Source: Mansonella perstans
Lineage: Eukaryota > Nematoda > Chromadorea > Rhabditida > Onchocercidae
Direction of reading: 5' to 3'
Assembly (NCBI GenBank): GCA_037074765.1
Contig: JBAMDO010000024.1
Coordinates: forward strand, 186,001-250,000
DNA length: 64,000 nucleotides
This document shows positions 13,101 through 25,210 of this stretch, one piece after another. Made by a program: the position numbers and the translations under genes. The notes below the pieces were generated by a model. The model was not told the DNA's origin. It saw only the letters and a list, made by a program, of their open reading frames with translations, and did no database searches. Position 1 is the stretch's first letter. Each line of letters starts with the position of its first letter.

Positions 13101-16100
13101 TATTTCATTTTTTCTTTTCCTTTCTTTATGACAAAAAAAACTAATAATATAGTTGTAAATTTTGGCCTAAACAATCTTAGAGTTGCAAATTATAAAAATT
13201 TACCTTAGTTTTTTTTTTTGACTATAGAATTACTTTTTTTTGGTCGTTTTAAATTTTGAGAATTCATTTATCCGAAATAGATATCAAATAAGTCTATCAG
13301 TATTTTATTATGATTTGATTTCTATTTTTTTTTGTGTTTGAAATCTTCTATTTTCTTGATTAATTTACTTCAAACTTCCTTTTTTTTTCTTTTTAATTTA
13401 TTAAGAAAGAGCTAAATCATCAAGAAATCCTTAATTTATTAAGAAAGAGCTAAATCATCAAGAAATCCTTAATAATTAGATGATGTAACCAAATAGTTTC
13501 TAATCTTATCCATAAAGGTTAAAATGTCTTTAATGAAGAAGATTATTTAGCATAAATCATAGCTGTAAACAGAATAACAGATACAATATAAAGTCTTTAA
13601 GTACTAACTCTGCCTGATGAGAATAAGGCAAGATCTATCTCAAGTATTGAACATAGTAAAAGTTAATTTTGACAAATTTGTTGAATTCATTGTTATTGTA
13701 CTGTATTATCATTAGCTTACTGATAGTTTATAAATGAAAATCGAAAGCTATTTCATGAATCTTTAAATCTCCATTAAATATTTTAAAAATTTTAATAATG
13801 AACTTTTTTCATTTCAGAAAAGCAACTAGCTAAGGAGCAAATACAAATACCAACAAATCTTGGTCGGACGATGTTTGGTATTTTGGATGAGACAGGATTA
13901 CTTCAGTATGGACAAGTATTTGTGCAATTTACCAATAATATTTCCTTGAAGACACCATCAAAAGCTGCAGCAAAAACAATACTTAAAGGTTAAATAATGC
14001 TGTTTAAGCAAAAAAATGTTTTCTTATTTTTTACAACTAAATAATATTGTAAGGAAACTAATTAGCAAGGATTATATTACTAAAACAAAGAACTAATAAT
14101 TATCTTTTTAGGGCTTTCCATGTCGAATACTTATTGCTTTTATAAGGTTTTGCATGTCAAATTACTTATTGCTTTTACAAGGCTTTCCATGTCAAATAAC
14201 TTATTGTTTTCGTAAAATCTCTATCTTCTAAATTTACATTATTTCCAAATTCTAATTTCAGATACCGATTTGATTTAACAGTTATTTTTAAAATGTTTGT
14301 GATATTATCTGATGTACATTTTCTCTATCCCCATATTTTTTCAATCAGTTTGCATGACTGTTCTGTATTTGTTTCCTAAACTGCTATGCAGTTTCTTGTG
14401 TTATATTTGTATAATTACAGACGGACCTAAAGAATTTATTTTCAAATTAATTATGATGTAGTAATTAAAAAATATTAAAGCATTTATTACTATCAAATTA
14501 TACGAATTAAAATCTCGGTTTTTTTTTTTTTGTATCTTAGGTCCTCTGTTAATTACAAAAAATCCGTCAATAGTCGCTGGTGATGTAAGAGTTTTTGTGG
14601 CTGTTGATTTACCAGAATTGCGACATTTGGTAGATGTGGTTGTTTTTCCACAGCACGGGCCTCGACCACATACGGATGAAATGGCTGGTTTGTTATTTAT
14701 CTTGAATTTTTTTTTTGGAACTTTGAGGTACCTTAAAGTTTTGATAGAAGAACGAAATTCATGCATGTGATAACAGTGAATATTCGGCATCCTGTTGCTG
14801 TGTGGAGCTTGACTTTGTGTCGATGATTATTTCTGTTATGATCTTTTATGAATACATTTTCTATTTTGTATTTATTTTCCTAGAATTCCACAACATCATT
14901 TGTTATTGCATAAGCATTTTGATATGCATCGTTTATCAATCAGTAATTCAGATTAATTGATCAATTAATAAAATTTCTAATTTTATGAATAATAAAAATT
15001 ATTCATCTTAATGAATCATATTTTCATTTCTTAAGGATCTGATTTGGATGGCGATGAATATAGCGTGATATGGGATGATCAGCTGTTATTTGATCATAAT
15101 GAAGAGGCGATGGATTTTAATAAGCTTGTTCGACCAACTGATATTCTCAAGAATGATGAAATTGTTAGTTTTGTAATTGAAATTCATTTAACTGATCTTT
15201 CACTGAATATATATTATATAGATAGATAGATAGATATATTTTAGAAGATGCATTTAACATTTATTTATTTGCTTTTCTTGTCTTCAACAATATAGTTTTG
15301 TTTTCGTTTTTGATAGTAATGTATTATATTCTACCTATCTCTCATCAATTCTACCTAATATATTTATATCCTACCCATCTCTTATCAATCCTACCCATTA
15401 TTCTATCCATCTATTATCTCTACGATTTGTTTCAGGTGCGTGAAATGTATCGTTTTTATGTTAAATATATTATCCAGGATTCAGTTGGTGTTATAGCGAA
15501 TGCTTTTCTCGTCAATTCGGATATGTTTGGAATTAGTAGCGATGTTAGTCTTTTTCATTTTTTCTCACATATTTATTTTAGCGGCATAACTTTAAGTTGT
15601 ATTATCTTCGTAGAAAAAATTGCATTAATAATTTTTAGTAGCATGTGAAATAATTTAATGAACTTAAAAAAGTTTGTGCAGTATGTTGAGATTTTTGCAT
15701 GTTTCAAATTTTTAATTATATTACTGTTTGTGACATAGATTTTCTGTTAGTTAGTGTGTGATTTGTACTTTCTTAATTTCATTTATTGATCGATTATTAT
15801 TTATGAGCTAACTAACCACTTATTATCATTGTTAATTATTTACTTATTTATTGTTAATTAGTTGTTATCGTTTTACTTTGGGTTATTTGAGGTTTGCACA
15901 AGTATAGCAGAAAAGCATTCACAATCTGTGGATTTTCCAAAAACAGGACTGCCACCAAGACCACTTGTAAAAGATTGGACAGAAGGACAGAATGGGAAAA
16001 TGATGCCACCTGAGCGTCCAGAGCGATGGCCTGATTATATGTGCAAAAATCATGAACCATCATATGTTTCAACTCGCCTTGTAGGACAGTTATTCAGGTA

Positions 16101-19100
16101 TTTGTTAAATTTTTTTTTCATTGTTTTTCCAACAAATAAGTTAAAAATTGATGGCATAGCAGCTGATCAGAGTTTGCCGGAGAATTATTATTATCTCCGT
16201 AAAAAAAAGTCTTTCCAACGAAATAATAATATTAACGAGAAGTTTACAATTAGAGATACAAGTGATAACCTTTTGATTAATTATTACTTTAATTAACGAA
16301 AAGTCTTAATTCAGATAAATTTATTTGATCAGTCAACATCTTCTTTTCTTTTTTCCTAAATCAAAAATTAGATGATCAAAAGTCACTTTTTCAGGCGCAT
16401 TCGACTGGTTCATGATGTCCTTACACTAAGTAGTACTTACGATGATCATTCAGAGGTAACGGTGGATTCATACTTAGAATATAATGGATGGCAAAGTTAT
16501 GAGAATGATGCAATACAAAATTTCAATGCATACTCTGCTCATATTAGGGTATGATATTATCATCTTACTTCTGCTATGTGTACTTTTTTATTTATTTCTA
16601 AATAAAAGTTTCATCAATGATTAATTAATTGCTCATATGTGACGGACATTTTCAGGCTCTTATGGATAATTATGGAATACAGGATGAATTTCAGTTATAC
16701 TCTGGTTGTATTAGTAAAATTCGTAATCGAATCAGTGATAGAGATACGGATGATATGTCGCAGTTCAATACTAATTTTGTTATTGAACAAAAACTTACGA
16801 ATATATTTATGACGTAAATAATTTTTTATGAAGAGAATGCCAAATTTGATTATTTTATTTTAATTATAAACTAATTATTTCAATTTGTAATGATTATTTC
16901 TTATTATTCATAAAATGTTTGGAAAATTTTCAACTAGTCGAACATCGGCTACATTTTATAATCTTTCTTTTTTTAGTTTTCGCTCAAATTTCTTCGCTGA
17001 ATTTGGTGATTTTATGTCCTGTACGGAACCAGATGATGATTTTCATAGCAGAGATTTAATTCAACGACGCTACTGTAAATATCCAAATGTAAAGATGAAA
17101 AGGAAAGCATCTGCTTATTACATTGTTTGCTATCGTAAGTTTATGTACCAAACTAAACTATTGAATAGTCTTTTTGTATTGCCTGAGAGTATCTGATTTT
17201 TAACTAAATATTCTAAAAATTTAAATTCTGTAGTATCCTAGTCAACATTTGCAAAAGTGCTTACTGTTAGCCTTTTTTGCTTGATTGTATAATAAATTTT
17301 AGACTTACGCAACAGTTATAATTATAAAACTTAATTAAATTTTAAATTAATTTCAATTTCAAACTTTTTAGTTTTGTTATTATCTTCTTCTATTGAATAA
17401 GAATTTCGAAATGAATTTTTTCCTCTTTTGATAACTTTCCTCTCATCAATTCTAAATGAGAAATCACTTAAAATCCGATCATTTTTTTCAGGTAAAGCTG
17501 GACGTGAAACAGGTAGTAATCCGATCATTTTTTTCAGGTAAAGCTGGACGTGAAACAGGTAGTAATAGACTGTTATCATTTCCATGGATCGCTTGGGATA
17601 TACTTGCTGAGATTAAAAAAGAAAATTGCACACAAGCTTCGCAAAATATTTTGACTTCTGATCCTTTTAATGAGCATATAACAAAAGTCGGATTTTTTTT
17701 TTGGGATTTCAAGTTTTGCAATTAGAACTAATCGATAATTACGCATAATAATAACAATAATAATAATGATAATCAATAGGAATAATAAATTATGCATTTC
17801 AAATTTCAGAACAGTCGATAATTTTTTTTTTTGGAAGGGGATTTTTGCATTTTCGAGTTTTAATTAGCTAATTCTAGAGATTTGGAGCTTTTCTAATTAA
17901 TCTTTTCTTCTTTCAATACATAAATCAAATAATACATTTTATAAAAAGGAATTTTTATATTATTACACTTTTGACAAATCTCATAATCTGAGTAAAATAT
18001 CTTTTAAATATGCTTTAAAATTATGAAAAATTTTTAAACATAGCTATTTTTACTTACTTATTGGCTAGCATCCAGTCAGTCCTTGTTATTTTTTTTGACT
18101 GATGATTTTACATTTCAGAATAAAGTTTTTTCCCTCAAAAGCATAAAAAGTGATAATTTTCAGATTTTAATAAGCTTTTGTGATAGTAATAAGGAAGATT
18201 TTGATCAGACTATAAGTTATTTAACGGAGTATTCATCTGGTCTACATGCGATCAAACGATACTGCCGAAAATATAAAGGTATGAATTAAATTCACTTTAT
18301 TGCATTCGTTATCTTAGAATTTTGCATTTATTATAGAATTTTGTTGTAGTTAAAAATTTTCTGTTCATTTATCAGCAATATTGATTTTATTTTGTGTTGG
18401 CAAAATTTTATTTATTATTTGGAAAGAAGCTTTATCGTACAACTATATGATACAGTAAACTAATAAATTTACTATAACTTTTTAGGAATGGACAAATTGT
18501 TTTACATATTGTGTAAATGGGGTGAGCAACAAGGATTATTTGAAGGACGATTGAAGCGAGAACATTTATGTTTATTGCTAATACAATATGGTGTAGGATA
18601 TATAAGTGGTGAAAATATGCAAAATTATGTTTTTCTCGAACAGGTAATTAAAGATTAAATTATTATCCAAAGATCCGTGATTGTATCTGTTTGAAAATAT
18701 ATCACAGTTATTTGATGTATTTTTTAATTGATATTTTGACAAATGCTTTTTCTGCTGTACTTCATTAAGTTGCCTTGTTGCTAGTTAATTAAAAAATTTG
18801 GAACACAACTTACAGGCATTAAAGATATTAGTAAACTTATGGTGAAATTCCTGCATAAATCAATTTTAAAATTTGTTTAATTTAATGGACTTTTCGAAAT
18901 TTTACTTTTTATTTCATTCTCCAATTCTTCAATGCTTTTGCTTTGCTGTTACAAAAGACGGTTCTATATTTGAGGTGATCAAATAATCAATCATATGTTT
19001 GAAATAAGATTTTTTCTTTCAGATCGATGAAATTCCACCGGAAAATTCAAGTGACAATAAAGATTTGAGCAATCTAATTGGAGGTATTGGTAAATGTTTC

Positions 19101-20648
19101 TTGCGATTTCTCCAATATTTGAGCTCACGATCATTTGAGATGACGAAAATTTTCAATTTTATGCAACCAAATCTTGGTTATCATTCAGTATTGATGCGTG
19201 GCCAGTGGTTTAATTTACATCAGGTCACTTATCATCATCGACTACTCCTAATATTTGGCAATGTTTGCTTCCATTTAACTTCTGAATTCTGAAATCGGAA
19301 CGTTCCTGACATTCATCTGGAATCATTCCTAACATTTAGCGAAGTTCAATGAATGCAAAAATAAACTTTGGTTTCATTTAATTTAAGAATTGAATGGCTT
19401 CATCTGGAATTGTATTGTAAAAGGAAAATTTTGATTTATAAATATTTTTTCTGTTTAGAATGTGGTAAATGCATTTAAAATATCTTAAAATATTGTAAAT
19501 ACATTTAAAATATTGTGAAATACTGTAAGCACACAGTGTTTTGTAGTAATAACTTTAGCTAGTTTTTTTCCAGATGGCTGTTAAAACTTTTTACCGAATA
19601 GTGCTTACTAGTGATTTTGATGAATTATCAAAATTTAAAAAAAGGCAAATATCGGCAAATAATTTATCTGTAAGTTCTGTTTTGTAAATTTAATTTGTCT
19701 ATTCAATTCATAAAAGCAATGCACACATGATGAATAATAATGTGATATAGTAATAATCACTTACTTTTATAATACTTCACATTTTTTGATTAATTTATCA
19801 AAATCAGCAACACAATGTTAGGAAGAGTTATGCAGTTTTAATTTTTATAAACTGCTTTGATTTTTCAAAATTTTTAGCGATATAGTTTTATTGAGTCGGA
19901 ACCTTTTACTATCGAATTACCAGAAGATTTACCCAGAGATGATGAGGATTTGAGAAATAAAATAATGGAGCATTCAGGAGTACGTCATTTATATCTGCGG
20001 AGAATTCCGGATCGGAAAAGTTGGTTTCAAGCTTAAAACTACTTTCGGATTTTTTATAAAGTTGATTCTTTTATTAATCAAATTTAATAGTAATTAATGT
20101 TTGCTTGTGTTATTTAGTGTATTATGTGATGTATAAGCAAATAGTGATATTATCCAAATAAGCAGAAAATACATTTGAGAAACTTTTATACCAACATTGT
20201 CTTTAATGAAACGAACGAAATTTTACTTTAAAAATCACTTACTCTGCTCTTTGCTTTTTTTCTGAAGTTTACTTTGTTAGCTTGAAGTATTTTGACATTT
20301 AAAAAGCGAAATATGCAAATAAATTCAAGTAAAATTGATCGATCAGTATTGTCTAAGCTTTAATTTTGATCCAAGACTATTCCTGAATTAATTTGAATAT
20401 TTTAAGAATAAAGTTTTTAGCTGAATTATTTACTAAATTAGCTATAAATTATCTGTAGAAAAATTTTTTCAGATAGAGTTGTTGTATCAGCATTTGGTAC
20501 GTTAGAGTCACTATATCGGTTACGCGATTTACTTGCTGTGAAACTTACATCGAATATACAAGTTGATAGTAAAACACGCAATGATATGCTTCGACTGGTC
20601 TATGAGCGGATCGATAATTTACCTAAAAAATTGTCTTTTCTCAAATGA
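4115..20648 (+). CDS. Cellular RNA-dependent RNA polymerase, EGO-1/RRF family (33 exons)
   Basis: Eukaryotic RdRP of the RNA-interference type, which copies RNA templates into double-stranded or small antisense RNA. Exons: 4115-4225, 4656-4760, 5154-5265, 5884-6129, 6827-6897, 7344-7522, 7714-7813, 8000-8097, 8416-8626, 8977-9138, 9485-9655, 9916-10126, 10924-11102, 11364-11543, 11956-12102, 12413-12514, 12728-12837, 12960-13090, 13818-13988, 14541-14687, 15036-15163, 15436-15543, 15862-16097, 16395-16548, 16656-16813, 16977-17134, 17538-17686, 18119-18278, 18486-18643, 19023-19223, 19574-19669, 19878-20019, 20473-20648. All phases join, giving 4968 nt and 1655 residues, close to the size of nematode EGO-1/RRF-1 and slightly short of RRF-3. 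Conserved blocks: [66 protein letters not shown], then catalytic SDLDGDEY, and [10 protein letters not shown] near the C-terminus. The acceptor of exon 15 (TTAAAG) is atypical. RRF-3 versus EGO-1/RRF-1 assignment is open. Confidence 0.93.
9825..9912 (+). repeat. Tandem ATTGTCAACCAAT repeat in front of RdRP exon 12
   Basis: At least four imperfect units of CAACCAATATATTGTCAA type sit immediately upstream of the acceptor at 9915. Because they contain ATG and no stop for a while they inflate the apparent open frame here, but conserved RdRP homology begins only at 9916. Confidence 0.7.
13393..13468 (+). repeat. Perfect 38-bp tandem duplication in RdRP intron 18
   Basis: Two identical adjacent units (13393-13430 and 13431-13468) beginning TTAATTTATTAAGAAAGAGC. 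They are intronic, and their lack of differences suggests a recent origin. Confidence 0.85.
14110..14218 (+). repeat. Threefold tandem repeat of about 36 bp in RdRP intron 19
   Basis: Three units of the form AAGGCTTTCCATGTCAAAT followed by ACTTATTGCTTTTA lie in a row with a few substitutions. No other function is visible. Confidence 0.75.
15036..15163 (+). other. RdRP catalytic exon with DLDGD metal-binding motif
   Basis: This exon codes [15 protein letters not shown]. The DxDGD aspartates are the catalytic metal ligands of the two-barrel cellular RdRP fold, shared with QDE-1 and plant RDRs. All three aspartates are present, so the parent gene looks catalytically competent. None of the partial RdRP copies at 25-37 kb contains this exon. 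Confidence 0.9.
15205..15425 (+). repeat. GATA microsatellite and pyrimidine-rich repeat in RdRP intron 21
   Basis: A short (GATA)n run near 15219-15234 is followed at about 15330-15420 by repeats of the kind CCTACCCATCTCTTATCAAT. Both are intronic simple sequence. Confidence 0.6.
17473..17564 (+). repeat. 46-bp tandem duplication spanning the acceptor of RdRP exon 27
   Basis: Two near-perfect units (starting near 17473 and 17519) each contain a TTTTTTTCAG acceptor plus the first 29 exon bases. The second acceptor (exon from 17538) keeps the RdRP frame. Using the first adds 46 bases, not a multiple of three, and reaches a stop soon after. Confidence 0.85.
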
Positions 20649-21790
20649 TCTCCTGGTGAAATTTTTATTATTGCATTCATTTTTGAACTGCCACACGGTT
20701 TGCTAAATATATCTTCCAAATCAATCAGTTTTATTGGTAATAATAATATTGATTTATTCGTTAATTGTATTTTGATAAAATTGTGAAATCAATTGAAAGA
20801 TTTCAGTAGTGCTTAATTTGCTAACAAAGTAATTAAAAACATGTTTAAACCTATTTAAATTGGCTTCCTTTAATGATTATTTATGATCCAGGTAGTTTGG
20901 TTAAAAGATTGTTTGATAAATATGTATTAATTATATAGTTAATATATATTATATGGCATTTTTTTTATGTTCACATTTATCATTCCGTCAAATGTAAAGG
21001 CTTGATTTATTTTTTATTAAGAAAAGGAAAAAATTTTATAATTGTTTCAGCTTAGATTAGCTCAATTCCTAAAGCATTAAAGTGTCATTCTGATTGTTCC
21101 AATAAATTTTACGAAACAAATCAATAATCAAAAATTTTTGGCCGTATTTTATAAATTTTATCCTTGTCTTATAAATTTCTTTTTCTCTTTGTAAAATAAG
21201 ATTTACAGATTGCTAATGCTAAGGTTTTATTGTAGCCTCTGAATTCTGCTTAGTTCTGGTAAGGTGTGCTTCTTATTATACATAATCAAGGCCATGTTAG
21301 ATGTTGTATTAATTTTGATGATTCCTCGTTCTATTTTTGTTACCTCATCATATTTTTTTTCCTCCTCTCTACTTTTTATCATGATAAAAAATTTCTGGAT
21401 GTAATCAGTCCATTTTTCATTCGTTGATTCGATTGATTTGATACTTCGCAATCACATTCGCAATCACAAAATTTTCTCTTTGAAAAGTCATCCTTTGTTT
21501 TCGTACATTTAAGATCGTTCAATTTTTATCAAACCTGGTTCCGGAGGTTTGGTGCTTTCACCTCGTGTAGAGGTTTTTCAATATTTTTTTTCTATTATTG
21601 TAGAGGTCATAGTGCTCATATAACCTTGGTCATCATATTGTTATACATCTTCATCGAAATGCTTGCACTGCAAAATATTTTGGCCTTTTTCAGCAGCTCC
21701 CGTCTATTGTGGCATTTATTTTTCAACAGAAAGTTGTTATTCAGAAATAAGAGAAACAAATAAACCTTTAGTTCTTTAGCTAAACATTTA
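20649..21790. other. Intergenic: RdRP 3' flank, no gene seen
   Basis: AT-rich sequence between the RdRP stop and the serpin downstream flank. An AATAAA at 21101-21106 is a candidate RdRP poly(A) signal about 450 bases after the stop. Short open frames (for example 21227-21451 and 21616-21816, minus) show no recognisable homology. The first 260 bases recur in the copy ending near 26440. Confidence 0.5.
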
Positions 21791-22445
21791 GCCGATTTGT
21801 TACTTGCCCGAGACATCAGTCAATTAATCGTGTCTCTTAGGAATAATCATATTATAATATGACGTAGTTTGCGCTAAACATTTTAAATTATAATTATTTC
21901 GGTTTTTCCAACAATATAGACTTTCTCCCGCAAAGCTTAGACCACAAAAACTACTGCAACATCTTGCGACCCGAAAGCGGATAACTCCAATGTAAATATC
22001 AGTCAACAAAGAATTTGAAGACAAAGAAGTGCAGATCGCTGCCTCTCAACCAAGTGAGGTAATAAATGGGTGCTAATCAGATAAGTGCAGACGTAAGGAC
22101 TCAACGAAGAAAAAAGGAAAAATGGAATTGTAATTGCGATGACCTGAAATTGGAGAACACAAAGTCGATTGTATTTTTATTGTTTCTATATGGGCTTGTG
22201 ACTTGTGGAAAGGTTTGAATTTATATATTTCCCGGAAAACCAAAAAACTTCTTTCAGATAATCGAAGAAGCAGAATTAAAAATTTCTTAATGAACACACA
22301 ATGCTCAACCAACATCATCAGCTGACTGATAAACATTGATAAAGATTTTTTAAGAAAATCATATCAGCATCATATTTTCACAGCATGGTTGCATTTAAAT
22401 ATTCCTATTCGAAAATTTATTGCAAGCACAGAATAAAAATAAAAA
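21791..22445 (-). other. Serpin 1 downstream region
   Basis: Non-coding flank 3' of serpin copy 1. A TTTATT at 22416-22421 gives an AATAAA on the minus strand about 25 bases past the stop, a good poly(A) signal. The same sequence, slightly diverged, flanks serpin 2 at 29560-30211. A 66-codon frame at 21824-22024 (-) is retained in both copies but changes mostly at amino-acid-altering sites. Confidence 0.55.
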
Positions 22446-24346
22446 TTAACCGAGGAATGGCCTGACAAATTGGCCTGCAAACAGAACGGTTTCCAGGTTC
22501 TTAACGATTGCAAAGAGGAATGGTTGATCAGCAATAAAATTAGCTGAAAATGGATATTGCTCTAACTTAGTTGCAGTGACTTGAAGATCTTCAACTGGTT
22601 CCGTACCTTTTTCACTTACCTGTAAGTAAATGATTGAAGTCTTTATGTTTGCCAAATTATTAATCAAAAAAGAATCTTTCATTAAATTTTTCATCAAAGA
22701 TAAATTCACACAAACCTCAATGAATCCTGAATGCATAAATTTGTTGAAAGAAATTGCCCTTTGATGGTACAGAAGCTCTCCGAAATTATTTATTTTGAAT
22801 ACATCTGGGATGCCAATTTGTTTCAGTGCGCTTTTCAGATTCAGTCCTCCTTCCACTCGGAATTTTGGCAGTGAAATCTGAAATTAAAACAACTTTTAAT
22901 TGATATTATCGAAATATCTTCAAACTTGTTCAAAGAAGAGAGATGAATCAAACAAGCAAAAGACAGCACAGTCATATGCATTAACTCGTTTAATAGGTAA
23001 CTAGAATCAGATGAATGACTTACAACAACATGTTTCCTCTGTGCATCACCAATATATTTGAGTACCTTTTCCCCTGTCAAATTTTTCAGAACATTAGATA
23101 AGCCAAAACGGTTTTGTGGCAATATAAAAACCATTTCTATTCCATCACCAATGTAAGGCATTTGAATAAGTTTCACAAGATTGTCTTCATAATATGGTAC
23201 CTTTTCCGTTTTCCGCATCATCGGTATCTGAATGAAGATAAGCGAAGATAATTAAGTGAGTATTCAAAGATCAATAATCGAGGACTTCTAATTACAATAA
23301 ACATTAACATACTTACCACCGTCGCTTCTTCTCTAGAAATGTAAAAATATTTTTTGCTAGTTAATTCCCGCACGAATTGTTTGTTCCAAGTGCTTTTGAA
23401 ATAAATTCCGTTCATTAGCAATACAATCATATGCCTTTTGACATCATCCACTACTAATACATCTGCCATTTTATTATCATTTTTAAACGAAATCCAATTA
23501 TTCATTACCTGAAAAAAAGTTTTATTTCACGGTCATGAATCTAGAAATTGTAGTTTGAAAAAAAACGATAGCAACAACGATCATTTCGCCAATTCTTTTT
23601 GACTTCGCCTCTCCCTACTTTTGTTTTTCATAATCTAATCATACCTTAAAGAGGTCGCTTTTCCTCGCCAAATTGAATTTATTCAGTGTCGTGTTGAAGT
23701 AAAGCTGAAGCATTGCTGAGAAGGTATTCCTTGTACGTATTCTCTCATTTACGTAAAAATGATTTTTTAAATTCAACACGTAATCATTGCTTTTTGCCAA
23801 TGCGATATCATCCAAATTCTCTTGAAGTACGCTTGAAATTCTGGTACGCTTGCAGCTGAATTTAGATTTATAGTTAATTTGGAAACAATCAATTTAACAT
23901 TTTTGGAATATACCTATACACAATATGAGCTATTGGACACCTTCTCAGTGGTTTCTTAATATATCAACACAATTCTTCGAGTTTAAAATTTTCAATCTAT
24001 AATTACTTCCTCCCAGAACAACACGTAGCTGATGCATCGTTTTTCCTTTCGATGCAAGGAAAACCGTGAAAAGTGACGCTGACACTGCAAGAGGAGATAG
24101 GACGGCTGATTCATCATCTCTTGCTACTTTTTGCAATAAATTAATCGCAAAGTTCCACTGCGCACGATTAATTAAGGAACTGAAAAATTCCATCATTGTA
24201 AGATTGATATGGAAGTATATTTAGTTGCTTCAAAAATAATATTCATGAGAAATTTTAAATTTTTTGCAATACTTTTCTCCAAATAGAAAGATGATTTGAG
24301 TGCTCGCAATGAAAAGCAGTACGGCGGTGATTTTTTGAATGCTCAT
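22446..24346 (-). pseudogene. Serpin copy 1, secreted serpin gene with a one-base frameshift
   Basis: Serine protease inhibitor (serpin) fold gene on the minus strand. Exon 1 starts at ATG 24346 and codes a signal peptide (MSIQKITAVLLFIASTQ), followed by the helix A exon from 24179, an exon ending near 23652, then exons covering MNNWISFKNDNKMADVL and MRKTEKVPYYEDNLVKLIQMP, and the last exon (22446-22619). The last exon holds the hinge and reactive loop (GTEPVEDLQVTATKLEQ) and the serpin signature FIADQPFLFAI. In the third exon, near 23815, copy 1 has one A fewer than copy 2 (CCAAATTC against CCAAAATTC on the plus strand). The frame shifts and stops about 15 codons on. So either this copy is broken or the base is a sequencing error in a short A run. 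The rest of the frame is preserved, which suggests the break is recent. Confidence 0.75.
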
Positions 24347-25206
24347 CCGAAATATCACTACGACACTGAAAATGCTGCAATTATCATCCGACACGAATAC
24401 TGTTTCGATTCCATGCATTATTATTATGATACTGAGGAATAAAATCAGTGAATGAAAAATATTTCTGAATAACTAATTTTGAAATCTAATTCTAATTGCA
24501 AGTGGATCAACGATGGTATGGATGACAAATGGGCAAGCGTACGGAATCAGTTGCTGAAGGAATGCTGAACGTATTTGTTTTAGGGCAGTCTCTTGGTAAA
24601 TCATTCACTCTTAAATGCAGAAGCATTTTTTGTTATAACAACACTTTCAACAAAAAATATATCCAAGCATTTCATATGTTTTGCACATCATTCAACCTGT
24701 TAAACAGTATACACTTGTTTTATGTTCTAATGCAGGTGAGTAGAAAGGTGTTTTGATTATTTACTCACCCCAACAATTACTTCCAACAAAGAAAACTTTC
24801 CTGGACTTTAGCTGTGATGCTTAATCCGCCTATCAAACAAAATACTTTACTAAGCGTTAGCAAGCTAGCTTTGCTTAATGAAAAAAAAAAATTATTACAA
24901 GCATTTCTCTGCTTAATTTTTTTGACTTCAATTTATTGAAAGTTCTCAATTTTACGCTTTTATGGAAATATACTATATCGGGCCTCGAAAATCGTTGGCT
25001 TTATTAAACTTCACAGAATTTTTTGTACATAAAAAGACTAAATAACAATATTTCAAATAAACAAGGAAATGACTTCGGTTACATTGCAAACAATCATTTA
25101 GAGTCATTTTCGCTATTGAGTTAAATATTTCTTCAGGAATTTCCATTAAAAACTGGGGAAAAATCAATAACCACTGATTACGATGATAATGAATGAATAC
25201 GAGGAT
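24347..25206 (-). promoter_or_regulatory. Serpin 1 upstream region with probable spliced-leader acceptor
   Basis: On the minus strand CATTTTCAG ends at 24366, 19 bases before the serpin ATG, which fits trans-splicing. A matching site precedes serpin 2 at 32144. The rest of the flank (to about 25206) is AT-rich with no gene seen. A plus-strand frame at 24529-24756 is frameshifted in the copy. Confidence 0.5.
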
Positions 25207-25210
25207 AGTA

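Larger units (their letters stand above)
19555..25206 (+). repeat. Source unit of a large tandem duplication (RdRP exons 31-33 plus serpin 1)
   Basis: This stretch runs from RdRP intron 30 through the serpin and its upstream flank. It recurs, diverged and expanded, from 25211 to 33345. Matching landmarks: exon 31 (19574 and 25237), exon 33 (20473 and about 26062), the serpin stop (22446 and 30212), the serpin ATG (24346 and 32123), and the ATACTATATCGGRC string (near 24969 and 33058). The end of the source and start of the copy touch at about 25207-25210, as expected for a head-to-tail tandem event. Confidence 0.85.

Noticed and set aside
21824..22024. 66-codon minus-strand frame kept open in both duplicated units (also 29590-29790)
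   Set aside because: Most differences between the copies change amino acids, it lies in the serpin 3' flank, and it has no recognisable motif; retention is explained by the young duplication.
24529..24756. Plus-strand frame upstream of serpin 1 with a similar start in the copy (32306)
   Set aside because: After about 17 codons the two copies diverge by insertions and deletions, so it is not under coding constraint.
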